Part shown: piece by piece, positions 19,130 to 28,800 of the stretch
Numbering within the stretch: the first letter of the stretch is position 1
Layout: each line of letters opens with the position of its first letter
DNA from: Rhodospirillales bacterium
GTDB lineage: Bacteria > Pseudomonadota > Alphaproteobacteria > Acetobacterales > Acetobacteraceae
Assembly: GCA_025352665.1 (NCBI GenBank)
Contig: JANXSM010000171.1
Coordinates: 1-64,000 of the forward strand
DNA: 64,000 nucleotides
Direction: 5' to 3'
Position numbers and translations under genes: made by a program
Notes under the pieces: generated by a model
What the model was told of the DNA's origin: nothing
Databases searched by the model: none
What the model saw: only the letters and a program-made list of their open reading frames with translations

Positions 19130-20173
19130 GAGCGTGATGACGTTTGAGTGAATCGAGGGGATTCCGAAGCGTCTGATTTTCTGATTCAAGCTGCTGGCTG
19201 GGTTTTGGAGGCCAGCAGTGATGACCAGACTCTATTCGATGGATTTGCGTGACCGGGCGATTGCACGGGTTTTGGCGGGTGAGAGCGTCCGATTTGTTGC
19301 AACCGCGTTGAGCGTGAGTGCAGCGACGGTGGTTCGGTGGTCTCAGCGTTATCGCATGTCAGGCAGTGCCAAGCCGGGCAAAATTGGCGGCCATAAGGTT
19401 GGGATACTGGTTGGCCCCAACCGCGACTGGCTTCGTGCGCGCGCCCAGGAGGACTTCACCTTGCGGGGTCTGGTGGCCGAGTTGGCTGAGCTGGGCGTGA
19501 AGGTTGATTACGTGCAGGTCTGGCGATTTATCCATGCCGAAGGGCTGGGCTTCAAAAAAAAGCGTTCTGCCCGCCGAGCAACTGAGGCCAAAGATCGCCC
19601 GACGACGCGAGCAGTGGAAGAAATACCAGGCGCAGCCTGATCCTCGCCGCCTCGTTTTCGTCGATGAGACCTGGGCAAAGACCAATATGGCACCGCTGCG
19701 GGGGTGGGCGCCGGTCGGCCAGCGGCTGCATGCCAAGGTCCCGTATGGTCACTGGAAGACGATGACCTTTATCGCCGCCCTGCGCTGCGATCGGATCGAT
19801 GCACCCTTTGTCTTTGACCAGCCGATCAACGCCGCCAGTTTCACCGCATGGGTCGAGCAGCAACTCTGCCCCACGCTCGCGCCAGGCGACATCGTCATCC
19901 TCGACAATCTGTCCAGCCACAAGAAACCCGCAGTTCGTCGTGCTATCCGGGCAAAAGGTGCACGTCTGCTGTTTCTCCCGCCTTACAGCCCCGACCTCAA
20001 TCCGATCGAGCAGGTCTTCGCCAAGCTCAAGCATCTCCTGCGAAAGGCAGCAGAACGATCTGTCGAAACGACCTGGCGGCGCATCGGCTCCTTGCTCGAA
20101 GCCTTTCCACCTCAGGAGTGCGCAAACTACCTCAGAAACTCAGGCTACGGTGCGGTCTAATGTCATCAGACTC
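19130..20173 (+). mobile_element. IS630-family insertion sequence (1044 bp)
   Basis: The left end begins GAGCGTGATGACGTTTGA at 19130. The right end, read inward on the minus strand from 20173, begins GAGTCTGATGACATTAGA. These are imperfect terminal inverted repeats with 14 of 18 bases identical. Both ends are flanked by TA (19128-19129 and 20174-20175), the target duplicated by IS630 elements. The size is normal for the family. The element lies in the gap between a nitroreductase and a hydrolase gene, 27 nt beyond the hydrolase stop, and interrupts no recognisable intact gene. Confidence 0.93.
19221..20160 (+). CDS. IS630 transposase in two frames (A8 frameshift)
   Basis: DDE transposase split into two overlapping frames. 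The first part (19221-19640) carries the N-terminal helix-turn-helix (SMDLRDRAIARVLAGESVRF and SVSAATVVRWSQRY). The second (open from about 19504 to 20160) carries the catalytic domain: Asp in VFVDETWAK, Asp in VILDNLSSHK, and Glu in NPIEQVFAKLKHLL. The frames meet at eight adenines (19554-19561). One added A, or two removed, would give a single continuous protein. All three acidic residues are present, so the element may still be active if slippage at the A8 run restores the frame; otherwise it is a frameshift mutant. Confidence 0.88.
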
Positions 20174-20200
20174 TAAATCGCGATCCCACGTGAACGTTGC

Positions 20201-20890
20201 TCAAATGCCTTGGTGAAACCAGCGTCCAAGAATGTCGTTCACGTCATCCGGCTGCTCCATCGGCGGCAGATGGCCGGCGTTTTTGATGATGTGCAGCCGC
20301 GCTCCGGGGATCAGCGCCGCGATCTCCTGGGCTATGGGGACCGGGGTCAGTGCGTCGTGGTCGCCTACCACGACCGCGGTTGGAACGATGATGGTCGGCA
20401 GGAGCGCCAGGCTGTCGGGACGACCCAGGATGGCCTGCTGCTGGCGGAGGAATGCGTCCTTGCCGACCCGCTCGGCCATGCCGAGCACATCCAGGGCGAC
20501 CTGCGACTGCAGATGGTCGGGGTGCAGCAGTTGCGGCAGCAATTTTGGCGTGACACCGCGAAACCGGTTGCCGCGTGTCATCGTCATCAGGCCGCGGCGG
20601 CGGCCGGATTGTTCCGCGGTGTCGGCACGGGCGGAGGTATCCATCAGGCATAGGCGGGTCACTCGCTCGGGTGCTGCGCGCATCAGCGCCAGCGCGACAT
20701 AGCCGCCCATCGACAGGGCACAGAGCGCGAACCGGTCTGGCATATCAGCCATGGCACGTCGGGCCATGGCATCGACGCTGTCGTCGCGGGTAAGGTCGGC
20801 GACTGTGGCTGGGGCGAACACGGCGAGCTGGTCACGCCACAGGCGCTCGTCGCACAATAAACCGGGCAGAAACAGCACATGCTCACTCAT
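20201..20890 (-). CDS. Alpha/beta-fold hydrolase
   Basis: A 229-residue hydrolase. The nucleophile elbow is ALSMGGY with Ser60; the acid is Asp177 or Asp179 in GDHDALTP; the histidine is His207 in NAGHLPPMEQP. The oxyanion-side motif is LFLPGLLCDERLW. It resembles small esterases of the 3-oxoadipate enol-lactonase/BioH type, but no pathway gene lies next to it and the substrate is unknown. It is divergent from the DEAD-box helicase gene. The IS630 lies just downstream of its stop. Confidence 0.83.
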   Translation of the reverse strand: MSEHVLFLPGLLCDERLWRDQLAVFAPATVADLTRDDSVDAMARRAMADMPDRFALCALSMGGYVALALMRAAPERVTRLCLMDTSARADTAEQSGRRRGLMTMTRGNRFRGVTPKLLPQLLHPDHLQSQVALDVLGMAERVGKDAFLRQQQAILGRPDSLALLPTIIVPTAVVVGDHDALTPVPIAQEIAALIPGARLHIIKNAGHLPPMEQPDDVNDILGRWFHQGI

Positions 20891-21030
20891 CCGCCCCTGT
20901 TCGCTCGCCGGAACATCGCCGTCAACCTTGACTTTGGGCGGGTGTTTCGGGATACGAACCGCATCGCGCGGCCTTTCCGCGCGATCCGCCGTGCGCCGGA
21001 AGCTGGCGCCGCCTTGGAAGCACTGACAAT

Positions 21031-22998
21031 TTGATCGATACAGTCAACGATACCGACTCGACGGCCAACGCCAGCGGGGAGCCGGACCCCATCGAGCCGA
21101 CGCAACCCGAAGCGTTGCCGGAGTTGAACCCTGCCCCGGCTGAGCCGGTTGCGGTGGCAGCGACGGAGGCTGAGGCACCCGCGCCGATGATTGTGGCCGA
21201 CGAAGCGCCCTCGACCGAAATCGATGAGGCTGCCTCGAGCGAGGCGGATGAACAGGCCTGGAACGACGATCCCCACCAGGACGAGCCGGAAGCCGAGCCT
21301 GAGAATGGTTTCGCGGCCCTAGGTCTGTCCGAGCCGATCCTGCGCGCCATTGCCGAAATGGGTTACCTGACGCCGACGCCCATTCAAGCCCAGGCCATTC
21401 CCTTCGTGCTCATGGGCCGCGATGTGCTTGGCTGCGCCCAGACCGGCACCGGCAAGACCGCCAGCTTCACCTTGCCCATGCTTGACATCCTGCAAGGCAG
21501 TCGCGCCCGCGCGCGCATGCCGCGAAGCCTGATCCTGGAGCCGACCCGCGAGTTGGCTCTGCAGGTGGCGGAGAACTTCGTCAAATACGGCAAGTACCTC
21601 AAGCTCAGCCACGCGCTGATCATCGGCGGCGAGAGCATGAGCGATCAAAAGGAGTTGCTGAACCGCGGCGTCGACGTGCTGATTGCCACGCCCGGCCGCC
21701 TGATCGACATGTTCGAGCGCGGCGGCATGCTGCTGACGCAAACCTCAGTGCTGGTGATCGACGAAGCCGACCGCATGCTCGACATGGGGTTCATTCCCGA
21801 TGTCGAGAAGATCGTGGCTATGCTGCCGCCCAACCGGCAGACGCTGTTCTTCTCGGCTACGATGGCGCCCGAGATCCGCCGTCTCGCCGACGCGTTCCTG
21901 CGCAATCCGAAGGAGATCACCGTCTCCAAGCCGGCGTCGGTTGCCACCACCATCACCTCTCGCCTGGTCCTGGTCGCCGAGACCGACAAGCGCGAGGCGC
22001 TGCGCCGGCTGATCCGCTCGGAGGACGTGCAGAACGCGCTGATCTTCTGCAACCGCAAGCGCGACGTGGACACCCTGTTCAAGTCGCTGAGCAAGCATGG
22101 TTTCGACGTGGGCGCGCTGCACGGCGACATGGCCCAGCCGGTGCGCTTCGCAACGCTTGAGAAGTTCAAGGCCGGTGAGTTGCGGCTGCTGTGCTGTTCG
22201 GATGTGGCCGCCCGCGGCATCGACATCGGCGGGTTGAGCCATGTGTTCAATTTCGACGTGCCGATCCATGCTGAGGATTACGTCCATCGTATCGGCCGCA
22301 CCGGTCGCGCCGGCAAGGAAGGTCGCGCCTTCATGCTGGCCAGCCCTGAGGACCGCTTGGCGGTTGAGGCGATTGAGAAGCTGACCGGCCACAAGATCGA
22401 GCAGATTGGCATCGACGGGCTGGACACGGTCGAATGGGCGGAAGGCCGGGGCAAGCGCGGCCGCGGTCGTGGTAAGCCCGACGACAAGAAGGACAAACCC
22501 AAGGAAAAGGCGGCGCCCAAGGCGGAGGCGAAGCCGGACCTGGAAGCCAAGCCAGAGCGCGAGACACGCCCGGAACGCGAAGCGCGGGCGCCGAGGCCTC
22601 CTCGCGCGGAGCGGTCCCGCGAAGCGCGGCCGCGTGACGATCGGCCCCGGCCCGAGGGTCGCCCAGCGCCCCAGCCGATGCCGGTCAATGCACCACAGCC
22701 GGAAATGAGCTTCGAACGGCCAGCGGACCCGCGCCCCGAGCGCGTGGCCCAGCCGGAACGCGGGTTTGACCGCGGCCGCGATCGCGATCGCAACGCGGGC
22801 CGCGAGCGGTTTCGCCGCGACGACGACCTCGGCCCCGCCGTGGTCGGCTTCGGCGATGAAATTCCGGCTTTCATGCTGGTTGCAGCCATGCCAAAGCGTG
22901 CCCACGTCGTCCCTCAGGACGGTCCCGCGCCAGAGAGCGATGCTGAAGACAATGAGCAGATCGACACGCCGCAGGATGTGTCCGACACGGAGGAATAG
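21031..22998 (+). CDS. DEAD-box RNA helicase (RhlE/DeaD type)
   Basis: ATP-dependent RNA helicase of 655 residues, probably in ribosome assembly or RNA turnover. An acidic N-terminal extension (about 1-92) is followed by the core: Q-motif region FAALGLSEPILRAIAE, Walker A AQTGTGKT (136-143), PTRELA, DEAD at 244-247, and HRIGRTGRAG. After about residue 470 the tail is low-complexity and rich in Arg, Glu, Pro and Lys, the RNA-binding type of tail. The start appears to be TTG at 21031; no ATG fits. The dehydrogenase ATG comes 3 nt after the stop codon. Confidence 0.9.
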   Translation: MIDTVNDTDSTANASGEPDPIEPTQPEALPELNPAPAEPVAVAATEAEAPAPMIVADEAPSTEIDEAASSEADEQAWNDDPHQDEPEAEPENGFAALGLSEPILRAIAEMGYLTPTPIQAQAIPFVLMGRDVLGCAQTGTGKTASFTLPMLDILQGSRARARMPRSLILEPTRELALQVAENFVKYGKYLKLSHALIIGGESMSDQKELLNRGVDVLIATPGRLIDMFERGGMLLTQTSVLVIDEADRMLDMGFIPDVEKIVAMLPPNRQTLFFSATMAPEIRRLADAFLRNPKEITVSKPASVATTITSRLVLVAETDKREALRRLIRSEDVQNALIFCNRKRDVDTLFKSLSKHGFDVGALHGDMAQPVRFATLEKFKAGELRLLCCSDVAARGIDIGGLSHVFNFDVPIHAEDYVHRIGRTGRAGKEGRAFMLASPEDRLAVEAIEKLTGHKIEQIGIDGLDTVEWAEGRGKRGRGRGKPDDKKDKPKEKAAPKAEAKPDLEAKPERETRPEREARAPRPPRAERSREARPRDDRPRPEGRPAPQPMPVNAPQPEMSFERPADPRPERVAQPERGFDRGRDRDRNAGRERFRRDDDLGPAVVGFGDEIPAFMLVAAMPKRAHVVPQDGPAPESDAEDNEQIDTPQDVSDTEE

Positions 22999-23001
22999 GC
23001 C

Positions 23002-24213
23002 ATGAACGTCGTCACCCCACCGCCTGCCGCCAAGCAGGCTTTGGCCCCCTTCCAATGGGACGACGCGCTGATGCTGGAAGGCCAACTCTCGGAAGACGAG
23101 CGCGCCATCCGCGATGCCGCCCATGTCTATTGCCAAGACAAGCTTTTCCCGCGCGTGCTGATGGCCAATCGCCATGAACGCTTCGACCGCGAGATCATGA
23201 ACGAGCTGGGCGAGATGGGTTTCCTCGGAGCCACGCTCGACAGCCATGGCTGTGCGGGCGTGAACTACGTCAGCTATGGGCTGATGGCGCGCGAGGTGGA
23301 GCGCGTCGACAGCGGATATCGCAGCGCGTTCTCCGTGCAGTCCTCGCTGGTGATGTTCCCGATCCATGAATTCGGCTCTGAGGATCAGAAGGACCGCTTT
23401 CTGCCCAAGCTGCGCACCGGCGAGTTCGTCGGCTGCTTCGGCCTAACCGAGCCCGACGCCGGCTCCGATCCCGCCTCGATGCGCACCCGCGCCAAGTCGG
23501 TCGATGGCGGGTATCTGCTCAATGGCTCCAAGACCTGGATCACCAATTCACCGATCGCGGACGTTTTCGTGGTGTGGGCGAAGGACGATGCCGGCGATAT
23601 CCGCGGTTTCATCCTCGAAAAGGGCATGACCGGACTGACCGCCCCCAAGATCGAAGGCAAGTTCTCGCTGCGCGCCAGCACCACCGGTATGATCATGATG
23701 TCGGACGTGTTTGTGCCGCAGGCCAACATGCTGCCCAAGGCGCGCGGCCTGCGCGGCCCGTTCAGCTGCCTCAACCGTGCCCGCTACGGCATCTCCTGGG
23801 GCGCTTTGGGCGCTGCCGAATTCTGCTGGCATGCGGCGCGCGACTACACGATGCAGCGCATGATGTTCGGCCGCCCGCTGGCCGCCACCCAGCTGGTCCA
23901 GAAGAAGCTGGCCGACATGCAAACCGAGATCACCATCGGCCTGCAGGCCGTGCTGCGGTTGGGACGCCTCATGGACAGCCATGAGGCCGCCGCCGAGATG
24001 ATCAGCCTGTGCAAGCGCAACAGCTGCGGCAAGGCGCTCGACATCGCCCGTGTGGCGCGGGACATGCACGGCGGCAATGGCATTGCGGACGAGTATCACG
24101 TCATTCGCCATGTCATGAACCTCGAGGCGGTGAACACCTATGAGGGCACGCATGACGTACATGCCCTCATCCTCGGCCGCGCCCAGACGGGATTGTCCGC
24201 ATTCGGCGCATAA
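23002..24213 (+). CDS. gcdH: Glutaryl-CoA dehydrogenase
   Basis: FAD enzyme that oxidatively decarboxylates glutaryl-CoA to crotonyl-CoA in lysine, hydroxylysine and tryptophan breakdown. The 403-residue protein has acyl-CoA dehydrogenase signatures ([14 protein letters not shown] and [18 protein letters not shown]). The catalytic base Glu381 sits in [17 protein letters not shown], the wording that marks glutaryl-CoA dehydrogenases among acyl-CoA dehydrogenases. It begins just after the helicase stop, so transcription is probably shared. No electron-transfer flavoprotein gene lies in the window. Confidence 0.9.
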   Translation: MNVVTPPPAAKQALAPFQWDDALMLEGQLSEDERAIRDAAHVYCQDKLFPRVLMANRHERFDREIMNELGEMGFLGATLDSHGCAGVNYVSYGLMAREVERVDSGYRSAFSVQSSLVMFPIHEFGSEDQKDRFLPKLRTGEFVGCFGLTEPDAGSDPASMRTRAKSVDGGYLLNGSKTWITNSPIADVFVVWAKDDAGDIRGFILEKGMTGLTAPKIEGKFSLRASTTGMIMMSDVFVPQANMLPKARGLRGPFSCLNRARYGISWGALGAAEFCWHAARDYTMQRMMFGRPLAATQLVQKKLADMQTEITIGLQAVLRLGRLMDSHEAAAEMISLCKRNSCGKALDIARVARDMHGGNGIADEYHVIRHVMNLEAVNTYEGTHDVHALILGRAQTGLSAFGA

Positions 24214-24269
24214 CCCTGCCCGCCGTCGCTGAAATCCATATCGACCGGCTTGGCAGCGACGGCGACGGG

Positions 24270-25490
24270 GTGGGTGAACTCGCGGGTGGCGAGCGCGTGT
24301 ATGTGCCTGGCGCGTTGCCGGGCGAGACGTTGCGCATCAAGCCCGACGGCAAGCGCGGTGAAGGGTTTTCCGCGTCTATCGAAGAGTTGCTGATCGCGAG
24401 CCCGAACCGGGTCACGCCGCCGTGCCAGCATTTCGGCGTGTGCGGCGGCTGCTCCATTCAGCATTGGGCGCCGGCGGAATACTACGCCTGGAAGGCCAAC
24501 TTGCTCGCGGCCGCGCTGCGCCGGGCCGGGTTCGAATCGGAGCCGGCGCCGATCGTGCGCACCGAGCCGCTGGCACGCCGGCGCGTGGATCTGGCGATCC
24601 GTCGCGATCTCAACATCACGCTTGGCCTGCACACAGCGCGCGATTCCGCTGTGGTGGATCTGCGGGAATGCCTGGTTATGCATCCCGATCTGTTCCGCCT
24701 GATCGCACCGATGCGGGTGTTGTTCCGCAGCCTGGCGGCGCTGAAGCGCGAAGGTTCGGCGGTGGTCAACCTGCTCGACAGCGGCGCCGACCTGCTGCTG
24801 CGCACCGATGGTGTGCTGACCACGCCCGACCGCACCCGGCTTGCTGCCTTCGCGCAGGAATACGGCATGCCCCGCGTGATGTGGGCGCAGAACACCGGCA
24901 CCCCGGAACTCGCTGCGGGCCTGCGGCCGGCGACCACAAATTTCTCTGGCACGACGGTCGTTCCGCCATCCGGCGGCTTCCTGCAGGCCTCCAAGGCGGG
25001 GGAAGCCGCGATCATCGCAGCGGTTCTGGCGGGGCTACCACTCAAACCCACCGCAAAATCCCGGGTGGCCGAGCTTTATGCCGGCAGCGGCACGCTGACG
25101 TTCGCGATTGCCCAGCGCATGCGCGTGGCGGCCTTCGAAGGCGATCTGGGGTCCGCTGCCGCCCTCAAGGCAGCCGCCGACGCCTCCGGTCAAACCGGGC
25201 GTGTTACCGTCGAACGTCGTGACCTCGCGCGCCAGCCTTTGTCGGCCAAGGAAATTTCCGCCTTTGCGGTCGTGGTGCTCGATCCCCCGCATGGGGGTGC
25301 TGCGACCCAAACCGAGCAGATCGCGGCGTCCACGGTGAAGCGGGTGATCTATGTCAGTTGCAATCCGGCGGCGCTTGCCCGCGATGCCGCGATGCTGCGG
25401 CTGGCCGGGTTCAAATTGCTTTCGGCCGTGCCCGTCGACCAGTTTCTCTGGTCAGCACGCCTGGAAAGTGTGAGCGTGTTCGCCCGCTGA
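24270..25490 (+). CDS. [4Fe-4S] class I SAM RNA uracil-C5 methyltransferase
   Basis: RlmD/TrmA-type methyltransferase. From the GTG at 24270 (406 residues) one sees an incomplete TRAM domain, cluster cysteines Cys52, Cys58, Cys61 (CQHFGVCGGC) and Cys134, SAM motif AELYAGSGTLTFAI, catalytic VIYVSCNPAAL with Cys364, and C-terminal SVPVDQF-like SAVPVDQFLWSARLE. Codons before the GTG, back to about 24228, encode EIHIDRLGSDGDG, the normal first TRAM strand, yet no ATG, GTG or TTG occurs in frame between the stop at 24153 and 24270. The true start may be CTG at 24216 or an ATT at 24192 or 24201. It follows gcdH directly. Confidence 0.85.
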   Translation: MGELAGGERVYVPGALPGETLRIKPDGKRGEGFSASIEELLIASPNRVTPPCQHFGVCGGCSIQHWAPAEYYAWKANLLAAALRRAGFESEPAPIVRTEPLARRRVDLAIRRDLNITLGLHTARDSAVVDLRECLVMHPDLFRLIAPMRVLFRSLAALKREGSAVVNLLDSGADLLLRTDGVLTTPDRTRLAAFAQEYGMPRVMWAQNTGTPELAAGLRPATTNFSGTTVVPPSGGFLQASKAGEAAIIAAVLAGLPLKPTAKSRVAELYAGSGTLTFAIAQRMRVAAFEGDLGSAAALKAAADASGQTGRVTVERRDLARQPLSAKEISAFAVVVLDPPHGGAATQTEQIAASTVKRVIYVSCNPAALARDAAMLRLAGFKLLSAVPVDQFLWSARLESVSVFAR

Positions 25491-25503
25491 TCAGGTCGAC
25501 CTC

Positions 25504-25704
25504 ATGCAAACTCTCCGCCTCGCCGTGCTTATCCTGGGTGTGCTGCTGGTCATGGCGGGCCTGACTTGGGTCGGCCAGGGCAGCGGCTATTTTCCCTATC
25601 CCGCGTCGAGTTTCATGATCGACCAATCGCCGTGGATCTGGCGCGGCGCTGGAACCGCCCTGGTGGGCGTGGTCGTCATGATTTTGTCGCGACGGATCGT
25701 GTAA
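25504..25704 (+). CDS. Small two-helix membrane protein
   Basis: A 66-residue protein with an N-terminal hydrophobic helix (about 6-26), a conserved-looking loop GQGSGYFPYPASSFMIDQSP, a second helix (about 45-61) and a basic end SRRIV. Similar small proteins are common in alphaproteobacteria, but no function is known to me. It starts 14 nt after the RNA methyltransferase stop and closes the plus-strand run. Confidence 0.7.
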   Translation: MQTLRLAVLILGVLLVMAGLTWVGQGSGYFPYPASSFMIDQSPWIWRGAGTALVGVVVMILSRRIV

Positions 25705-25772
25705 TACCAACCGCCCTCGAGTGGAATTTCGCCTGATAGGCGACATTATCCGGCTCTGGCTTTGTATTCTAT

Positions 25773-25803
25773 CGCGTGACGCCCCCCCTTCGGTCATCAC
25801 GCG
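25773..25803. terminator. Hairpin between convergent genes, possible terminator
   Basis: CGCGTGA at 25773-25779 is the reverse complement of TCACGCG at 25797-25803. It lies in the 158-nt gap between the small membrane protein gene (plus) and dnaE (minus), where a bidirectional terminator is expected. A second short stem, TCGCC/GGCGA, lies near 25729-25743. Neither has a clear T-run. Confidence 0.3.
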
Positions 25804-25862
25804 CTAGCGTTTGGTGGCCAGCCGCATTGTGGTGGTCGAGGCTGGGATGCTTGGGTGTAGGC

Positions 25863-28800
25863 TCAAACATCCTCCACACGCTCGACCCCTGGCAGGATCT
25901 TCAGCGCCTGTGACAGCCGCGGGCTTACGTTGAACCCGCCTGGCAGGGTAATCTCCACATCTTGCGTGGCATCCAGGCGTGGGATCAGCACCACCCGGCC
26001 GCGGCCTTTGCCCTCGCGTTGGAGGAGGTTGCGGATGTGGTCGATCGCCTCGGTCTGTTGTAGCCAGACGCGGATGCCAGCGCCGGCGCGGATCGCGGCT
26101 GCGTCGAGGGGTTCGACCTCCTGGGCGGTGATGCGCAGGGCCTCGCCTTCGAGCTTGATGTCGGCGGTCACCAGCACAGAATTGCCAGCCACCAACAGGT
26201 CGCGTCCACGGGCGAGGGTTTCGCTGAAGAACGTCACCTCATAGCTGCCGCCGCTGTCGGACAGGCGGACCCAGGCCATGCGGCTGCCGGTGCGGGTGAT
26301 GCGTTCCTTGAGGTTGACCACCGAGCCTGCGAGCTTCACGCGGGCGGCGCCGGTTTGGGCGCGTTCGTCGAGTTTGTTGCTGGCGATGACGCCGAGGCGT
26401 TTCAGCACCTGGGCGTAGGCATCCAGCGGGTGGGCGGTGAGGTGGAAGCCGATGGCTTCGGCCTCGAAGCCGAGGCGGTCCATCTGTTCCCAGTCGGGAA
26501 TGGCCGGCAGACGCAGGGCTTCCGGTTCCACGCCCCCGAACAGACCGGTCTGGCCGCTGGTCTTTTCCTCGGCGGTGGCCTGGGCGCGTTTGAGGATGGT
26601 CTCAGCACCCTGAAACAGGCGGGCACGGTTCTGGTCCAGGCTGTCGAACGCGCCGGCACGGACCAGGTTTTCGATCTGCATTTTGTTGAGCTGGCGCGGA
26701 TCAACGCGGGCGGCGAAGTCGGCAAGGTCGGTGAATTGGGTGGCGCCGCGCAGCGCCACGAGTGCCTCCATGGCGGACTGGCCGACCTTCTTCACAGCGG
26801 CCAGCGCGTAGCGGATGACGAGTTTGCCGCTCTCGTCACGCTCCAGGGTGAAATCCGCACCGGAGCGGTTGATATCGGGTGGTGCGACCGCAATGCCCAT
26901 GCGCGCACATTCCTGGCGCAAGGCGGCGAGCTTGTCGGTGTTGGAGACGGCGAGCGACATGCAGCCGGCGAGGAAGGCCTCCGGATGGTTGGCCTTCATC
27001 CAGGCGGTTTGGTAGGCAACCAGGGCGTAAGCGGCGGCGTGGGATTTATTGAAGCCATAGTCGGCGAACTTGGCCATGAGGTCGAAGACCTCTTCAGCCT
27101 TCTCGGGCGTGATCCCTCGCCCGGTGGCGCCGTCGGTGAAGATTTTGCGCTGCTGCTCCATCTCGGCGCGGATCTTCTTGCCCATGGCGCGGCGCAGCAG
27201 GTCGGCACCGCCGAGCGAATAGCCAGCCATCGACTGGGCGATCTGCATCACCTGTTCCTGATAGACCATGATTCCATAGGTCTCGCCCAGCACGGCCATC
27301 AGCGAGGGGTGCGGCGGCTCCCATTTCTCGCCGTGCTTGCGCTGGCAGTAGGCGGGGATGTTGGCCATCGGACCCGGGCGATACAGCGCCACGGCGGCGA
27401 TGAGGTCCTCGAACCGGTCGGGGCGCATCTGGCGCAGCACGTCGCGCATACCCTGCGATTCGAACTGGAACACGCCGCCCGCATCGCCCTTTTGCAGCAT
27501 GGCATAGGTGGGGCCGTCGTCGAGCGGCAGGCGGTCAAGATCGACTTCGACGCCGAGCGCCTTCAGGTAGGCGACGCCGCGCTGCAGGATGGTCAGCGTG
27601 GTCAGGCCGAGGAAGTCGAACTTCACCAGACCGGCCTGCTCCACGTATTTCATGGAGTATTGGGTAACCAGGAAGTCGGACTTGGGGTCGCGGTAGATCG
27701 GCACCAGCTCGGTCAGCGGGCGGTCGCCGATGACGACGCCGGCGGCGTGGGTGGAGGCGTGGCGGTAGAGGCCTTCAAGTTGCAGCGCAATGTCCATCAG
27801 CCGCCCAGCCCCCTCATCGGCGGTGCGCATCTCCTGCAGCTTGGGCTCGCCGTCGATCGCCTGTTGCAGAGTTACCGGTTTGGCGGGGTTGTTGGGGATC
27901 AGCTCGGCGACCTTGTTGACCTGGCCGTACGGCAAGCCGAGCACGCGGCCCACGTCGCGCACCGCAGCGCGCGCCTGCAGCTTGCCGAAGGTGATGATCT
28001 GCGCAACCCGTTCGCCACCGTATTCGCGGCGGACGTAGTTGATCACCTCGTCGCGACGTTCCTGGCAGAAATCGATGTCGAAATCGGGCATCGACACGCG
28101 CTCCGGGTTAAGGAAGCGCTCGAACAGCAGGCCGAACGGCAGCGGGTCGATATCGGTGATGGTGAGCGCCCAGGCGGCGACTGAGCCGGCACCGGAACCG
28201 CGGCCAGGCCCGACCGGAATGCCCTGGGATTTTGCCCACTGGATGAAGTCGGCAACGATCAGGAAATAGCCGGGGAACCCCATGTCGGCGATGACGCCGA
28301 GTTCGAATTCCAGGCGGTCACTGTAGATTTTCCGTTTCTCGCCGTCGGCGCCGATCGCGTCCATGCGGTGTTCCAGGCCTTCGCGGGCCATGGCGCGTAC
28401 GGTCTCGTCCTCGGTCTGGCCGGGGCGGACCTTGGGGCAGACCGGCAGCAGTGGCTTGCGGGTTTCGGCCATCACGGCGCACATGCGGGCGATGGCGAGC
28501 GTGTTGTCGCAGGCTTCCGGCAAATCGGCGAACAGGGTGCGCATGACGGCGGCGGGTTTGAACCAGTGCTCGGCAGTCACGCGCCTGCGGTCGCGTTCGG
28601 CGAGCGTGCGGCCTTCAGCGATGCAAAGCAGTGCGTCGTGCGCCTCGTGCATCTCACGCCTGGCGAAATAGCAGTCGTTGGCGGCGACCAATGGCAGGCC
28701 GAGCTGGTCGGCCAGCATGACGAGACCGGGTTCGATGGCGCGTTCGACGGCCAGGCCGTGACGGTGCAGTTCCATCATGGCCCGACCGGGGAAGGCTTCG

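Noticed and set aside
26355-28184. A 609-codon open frame on the plus strand opposite dnaE
   Set aside because: It is the codon-position mirror of a high-GC gene: it lies wholly inside dnaE, its product is low in recognisable motifs, and dnaE is certain. The same holds for long antisense frames over alaS, rnj, nuo genes, lon and tig.
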